Positions 32,101-33,439 of a DNA stretch of 33,439 nt are shown in pieces. The DNA is from Clostridia bacterium (GTDB lineage Bacteria > Bacillota > Clostridia > Christensenellales > Borkfalkiaceae). Position 1 is the first letter of the stretch, and each line of letters opens with the position of its first letter. Under the pieces are notes generated by a model, which saw only the letters and a list, made by a program, of their open reading frames with translations, was not told the origin of the DNA and did not search any database. Where the stretch lies: positions 1 to 33,439 of the forward strand of contig JAGANI010000031.1 of the NCBI GenBank assembly GCA_017624285.1, given 5' to 3'. The position numbers and the translations under genes are program-made.

Positions 32101-33306
32101 GCCTACGATAACGATAACAACCTAGTTTCTAAAAAGACCTACGCATACACAACGGCTACTATTGATGATACAACTACCCCGCTTGAAACTTTAACTTACA
32201 CCTATACAAACGGTATATTAACTAAAATTAATAATCAAGACGTTATTTACAATATACCCCATTTACCTACCAACATTAATGGCAAACAAATTACTTGGGG
32301 TAAAGACACGTTAATATCTTCTTACGATGGTAACACGTTTACGTATGACTGTTTAAACCGCTTAAGGTCAATCAACAATAAGGATATAATATATGCACCT
32401 GATGGTAATATTTACGATTATGGCTCGCTTAGTTTTTCTTACGATAAAAATGGTCTCTATTCTTTATCAAATGGTCAACAATATTTCTATCGTATAGACG
32501 GCTTAGGTAATATTTATGAAATTGTTGACAGAAATGGCAATACCGTTGTACAATATAAATATGATAGTTGGGGTAATCATTTGGTTTTAGATGGTAATGG
32601 CAACGCCATTACTGACCAAAACCATATTGGGCATAAAAACCCGTTTAGATTTAAAGGCTTATTTTATAATAAAGAAAGTAATCTTTATATTTGCAATAAT
32701 GGTTTTTATTCTCCAGAAATTGGCTTTTTTATACAACCAAACACCATATCTTCGTTTAACTTCCAAAATATTGATGGTTTTAACTGGTATAAGTTTGCCC
32801 ATAATAGTCCAATTAGTCTTTCATATGGCCGTGCTGTCTCTAATGGAACTATAACTACCGATACATTTGACCTAAATAATGTATTTGTTAAGAGTATATC
32901 TAAGAAGATCCATTGGGAAAGTAATTGGTTTGTTGTTACTAAACCTGAGTTCTTTAAGTTATCAAAAGAAGGGTTCGTAATTGTTAGTTTGGGATTATCA
33001 ATATACAAAGGAAATTTGTATTTTGATGAAGCAGAAACAAACTCTTTATATTTTTCTGCTGGCAATATTGGTGTTTATGCAGGTATAAATTATAAAAAAG
33101 GAATTGGTATTGAGGCAAATGCAAGTGTTTTATCAATAGGATATGATGGAAGATTTATTGGTGTGCAAGTTGACTTTTTAACTGCAAAATTCTTCTTTAC
33201 CTACAAGAATGGGGAATTGAAAATTGACCCAGGATTTGGATTGGTAGATTTTGGTATTTCAATTAACATTGTCGCTATTATAGATTATTTGAAAGGGAAT
33301 GGTTGA
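29185..33306 (+). CDS. RHS/YD-repeat protein with variable C-terminal tip, probable polymorphic toxin
   Basis: ATG 29185 is preferred: it has an AAGGAG ribosome site, whereas the frame's earlier ATG at 29077 has none. The 1,373-residue product starts with about 80 Thr/Ser/Asn/Ala-rich residues and no recognisable signal peptide. Residues 85-550 look like the N-terminal part of Firmicute RHS proteins; YD-type repeats (FTYDNNGNI, YTYDAKRRI, ITYDYLDRV, FTYDCLNRL and others) run to about 1,130, and the RHS core with NPFRFKGLFYNKESNLYIC and GFYSPEIGFFIQP spans about 1,152-1,205. After this lies a tip of about 160 residues of unknown type, Gly/Phe/Tyr-rich. RHS shells enclose a released toxin tip in known systems. 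Its stop overlaps a small downstream gene, the usual place of an immunity gene. Base use is more AT-rich than in neighbouring genes. Confidence 0.87.
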   Translation: MKTNETVADYTTTNLPDANASTTLPKKDNLNEPATNATCENLSTSAYNLSEPTAQASETSTTTSDVSVTPPKAIKQLPISGGIAQINLSTADYSFVFDAIDKNKTLIDRPIQFIYGAQDFRSYYGYNSRFNMCEHIEFELDGTTPYRYVDSFANIHYFFNKNENDENEEPEYIIKGSNQYISTLPPATIADNTAYLSFINSGDTNDNQINRHEPICWLVNDSQYKGFNIDGYLCVTLDLYGKFEFIYLDEKNRITKITSSNNGSLYFNYINSEYGILTKISSGNTTGEYDANGNEKRTYETYFHFGTNDIPIRINYSDTEHIRFTHGAGGINIVRIDTSNELFTTFSYSNGKLVNISNYSGANEIPLISYTNTLLSSYDIEYGTNSATITDHNGNKEYYEFDNDEKLTALYVEENNKVTSAKQYGKIDATPKLKRYEYVKIAKDCILNLTPKSSFTMSDNDSIIIKHYYDKNNLLTEKVKENIDYAYCNEENESFKVTAKACTTYTRGHVKDLTREVEEVTLTKQNQVLKTFKNIKQYLYTTDNKLQQVGYFTSGINTTPNDIDYEPPIVKMFTYDGYGYLVLERTFPAIYHNEAVIPDQTHGGYIKQLEYNGNGKILKEYHEGGKKYTSYSYKANTGLVSKVTYPNGVIKQFTYDNNGNIITIKYKKGSTVLKTYNLTYALGEIISVSDGVKTVNYTYDAKRRIKKISLSDTYFVEYNYEEYFATSPENVLEKYYKTTMKNFRGEEFIQEYNKSKTHLKEYYKANSNAEAVCTSEKLFDRFGNVTTIIDNVLDETENFTYNDNHQLISYRNSLLENYKYNKYGYLSKTNGDINTTYTYKDSGNHALQKFTAHDYETVYIIDDVHRLSSKYVQYRGTPSGFVLQDKVDYLKGSAYNSTNYFTNIISQISEVISYDSSTNTYNTSPIITHEYDDFNRPVKTIHKNTESYRITYDYLDRVVREDNLSFNKSYVFAYDNDNNLVSKKTYAYTTATIDDTTTPLETLTYTYTNGILTKINNQDVIYNIPHLPTNINGKQITWGKDTLISSYDGNTFTYDCLNRLRSINNKDIIYAPDGNIYDYGSLSFSYDKNGLYSLSNGQQYFYRIDGLGNIYEIVDRNGNTVVQYKYDSWGNHLVLDGNGNAITDQNHIGHKNPFRFKGLFYNKESNLYICNNGFYSPEIGFFIQPNTISSFNFQNIDGFNWYKFAHNSPISLSYGRAVSNGTITTDTFDLNNVFVKSISKKIHWESNWFVVTKPEFFKLSKEGFVIVSLGLSIYKGNLYFDEAETNSLYFSAGNIGVYAGINYKKGIGIEANASVLSIGYDGRFIGVQVDFLTAKFFFTYKNGELKIDPGFGLVDFGISINIVAIIDYLKGNG

Positions 33307-33439
33307 TGCTTATGATTTATTCGTATTCGATAGATTTAAGAATATTGTTTAAAAAATTCTATTGTCCAATTTGTGGGCAAAAATTAAAAGTAGTAAAAAA
33401 AGCGAATAAACTTTCATCAGAACAAAAAAACCTTTATTA
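33306..33439 (+). CDS. Small CxxC protein, N-terminal part (cut by window end), candidate immunity gene
   Basis: The ATG at 33306 overlaps the TGA of the RHS gene (TGATG), a sign of coupled translation; ATG 33312 is an alternative. The frame is open to the window end, giving about 44 residues: a hydrophobic start (MLMIYSYSIDLRILFKKF) and YCPICGQKLKVVKK with a CxxC metal-binding pair, then a polar helix. I do not recognise the family. In polymorphic toxin loci the gene directly after the toxin commonly codes for its immunity protein, which is the reason for the call; the sequence itself does not prove it. Confidence 0.6.
   Translation, partial: MLMIYSYSIDLRILFKKFYCPICGQKLKVVKKANKLSSEQKNLY

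Noticed and set aside
1-33439. tRNA, rRNA, CRISPR, insertion sequence or prophage genes
   Set aside because: I looked on both strands and saw no cloverleaf with conserved TTCRA arm, rRNA segment, spaced repeats, transposase, or phage structural gene.

Overview
The window reads as chromosomal DNA of an uncultured, gut-type Clostridia-like Firmicute that lives on plant or host glycans. The evidence is a T-box riboswitch, strong AGGAG-type ribosome sites, consensus sigma-A promoters with 17-base spacers, AT-rich sequence with TTA-leucine bias over most of its length, and many glycoside hydrolase (GH) genes. No taxonomic marker gene is present, so this placement is an inference. No rRNA, tRNA, CRISPR array, transposase, integrase or phage gene was recognised.

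Layout. (1) 1-5,040, visibly more GC-rich: the 3' end of a GH36-like alpha-galactosidase overlapping a DMT/EamA transporter; a hairpin-rich intergenic element; a minus-strand SGNH hydrolase; and a divergent GH63/MGH1-like glycosidase with tandem promoters and a hairpin-rich leader. (2) 5,040-7,900, AT-rich: an MscS channel, then a complete T-box riboswitch controlling a protein with two ACT domains fused to a metallo-beta-lactamase-fold domain. (3) 8,077-12,342: a sugar operon coding for a fused XRE regulator/PfkB kinase, an L-fucose/L-arabinose-type isomerase and a SorE-like zinc dehydrogenase. (4) 12,386-16,830: an AraC regulator divergent from a very large surface lipoprotein (five 71-residue InlB-type repeats, three copies of an unnamed module, a BNR beta-propeller). 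(5) 17,022-21,664: nitroreductase, C39-like protein, GH51, GH20 and a small lipoprotein. (6) 21,678-28,988: a minus-strand GH5-DMT transporter pair divergent from AraC-SGNH-nitrilase, then a transglutaminase-like surface protein and a GH43-like enzyme. (7) 29,185-33,439: a large RHS/YD-repeat protein overlapping the start of a small CxxC gene cut by the window end, a plausible toxin-immunity pair.

How the parts work together. Nearly all GHs (36, 63-like, 51, 20, 5, 43) that can be judged lack a signal peptide, so they should act on imported oligosaccharides in the cytosol; the propeller lipoprotein is the one clear surface glycan protein. No ABC, PTS or MFS sugar transporter is visible. Instead two paralogous DMT transporters each directly follow a GH gene with the same 4-base ATGA overlap, suggesting they are the sugar carriers. 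Regulation looks local: two AraC proteins and one regulator-kinase fusion each sit beside their likely targets.

The strongest candidates for something undescribed are the T-box-controlled ACT-ACT-MBL protein, the repeated GH-DMT coupling, the XRE-PfkB/isomerase/dehydrogenase operon and the modular lipoprotein.
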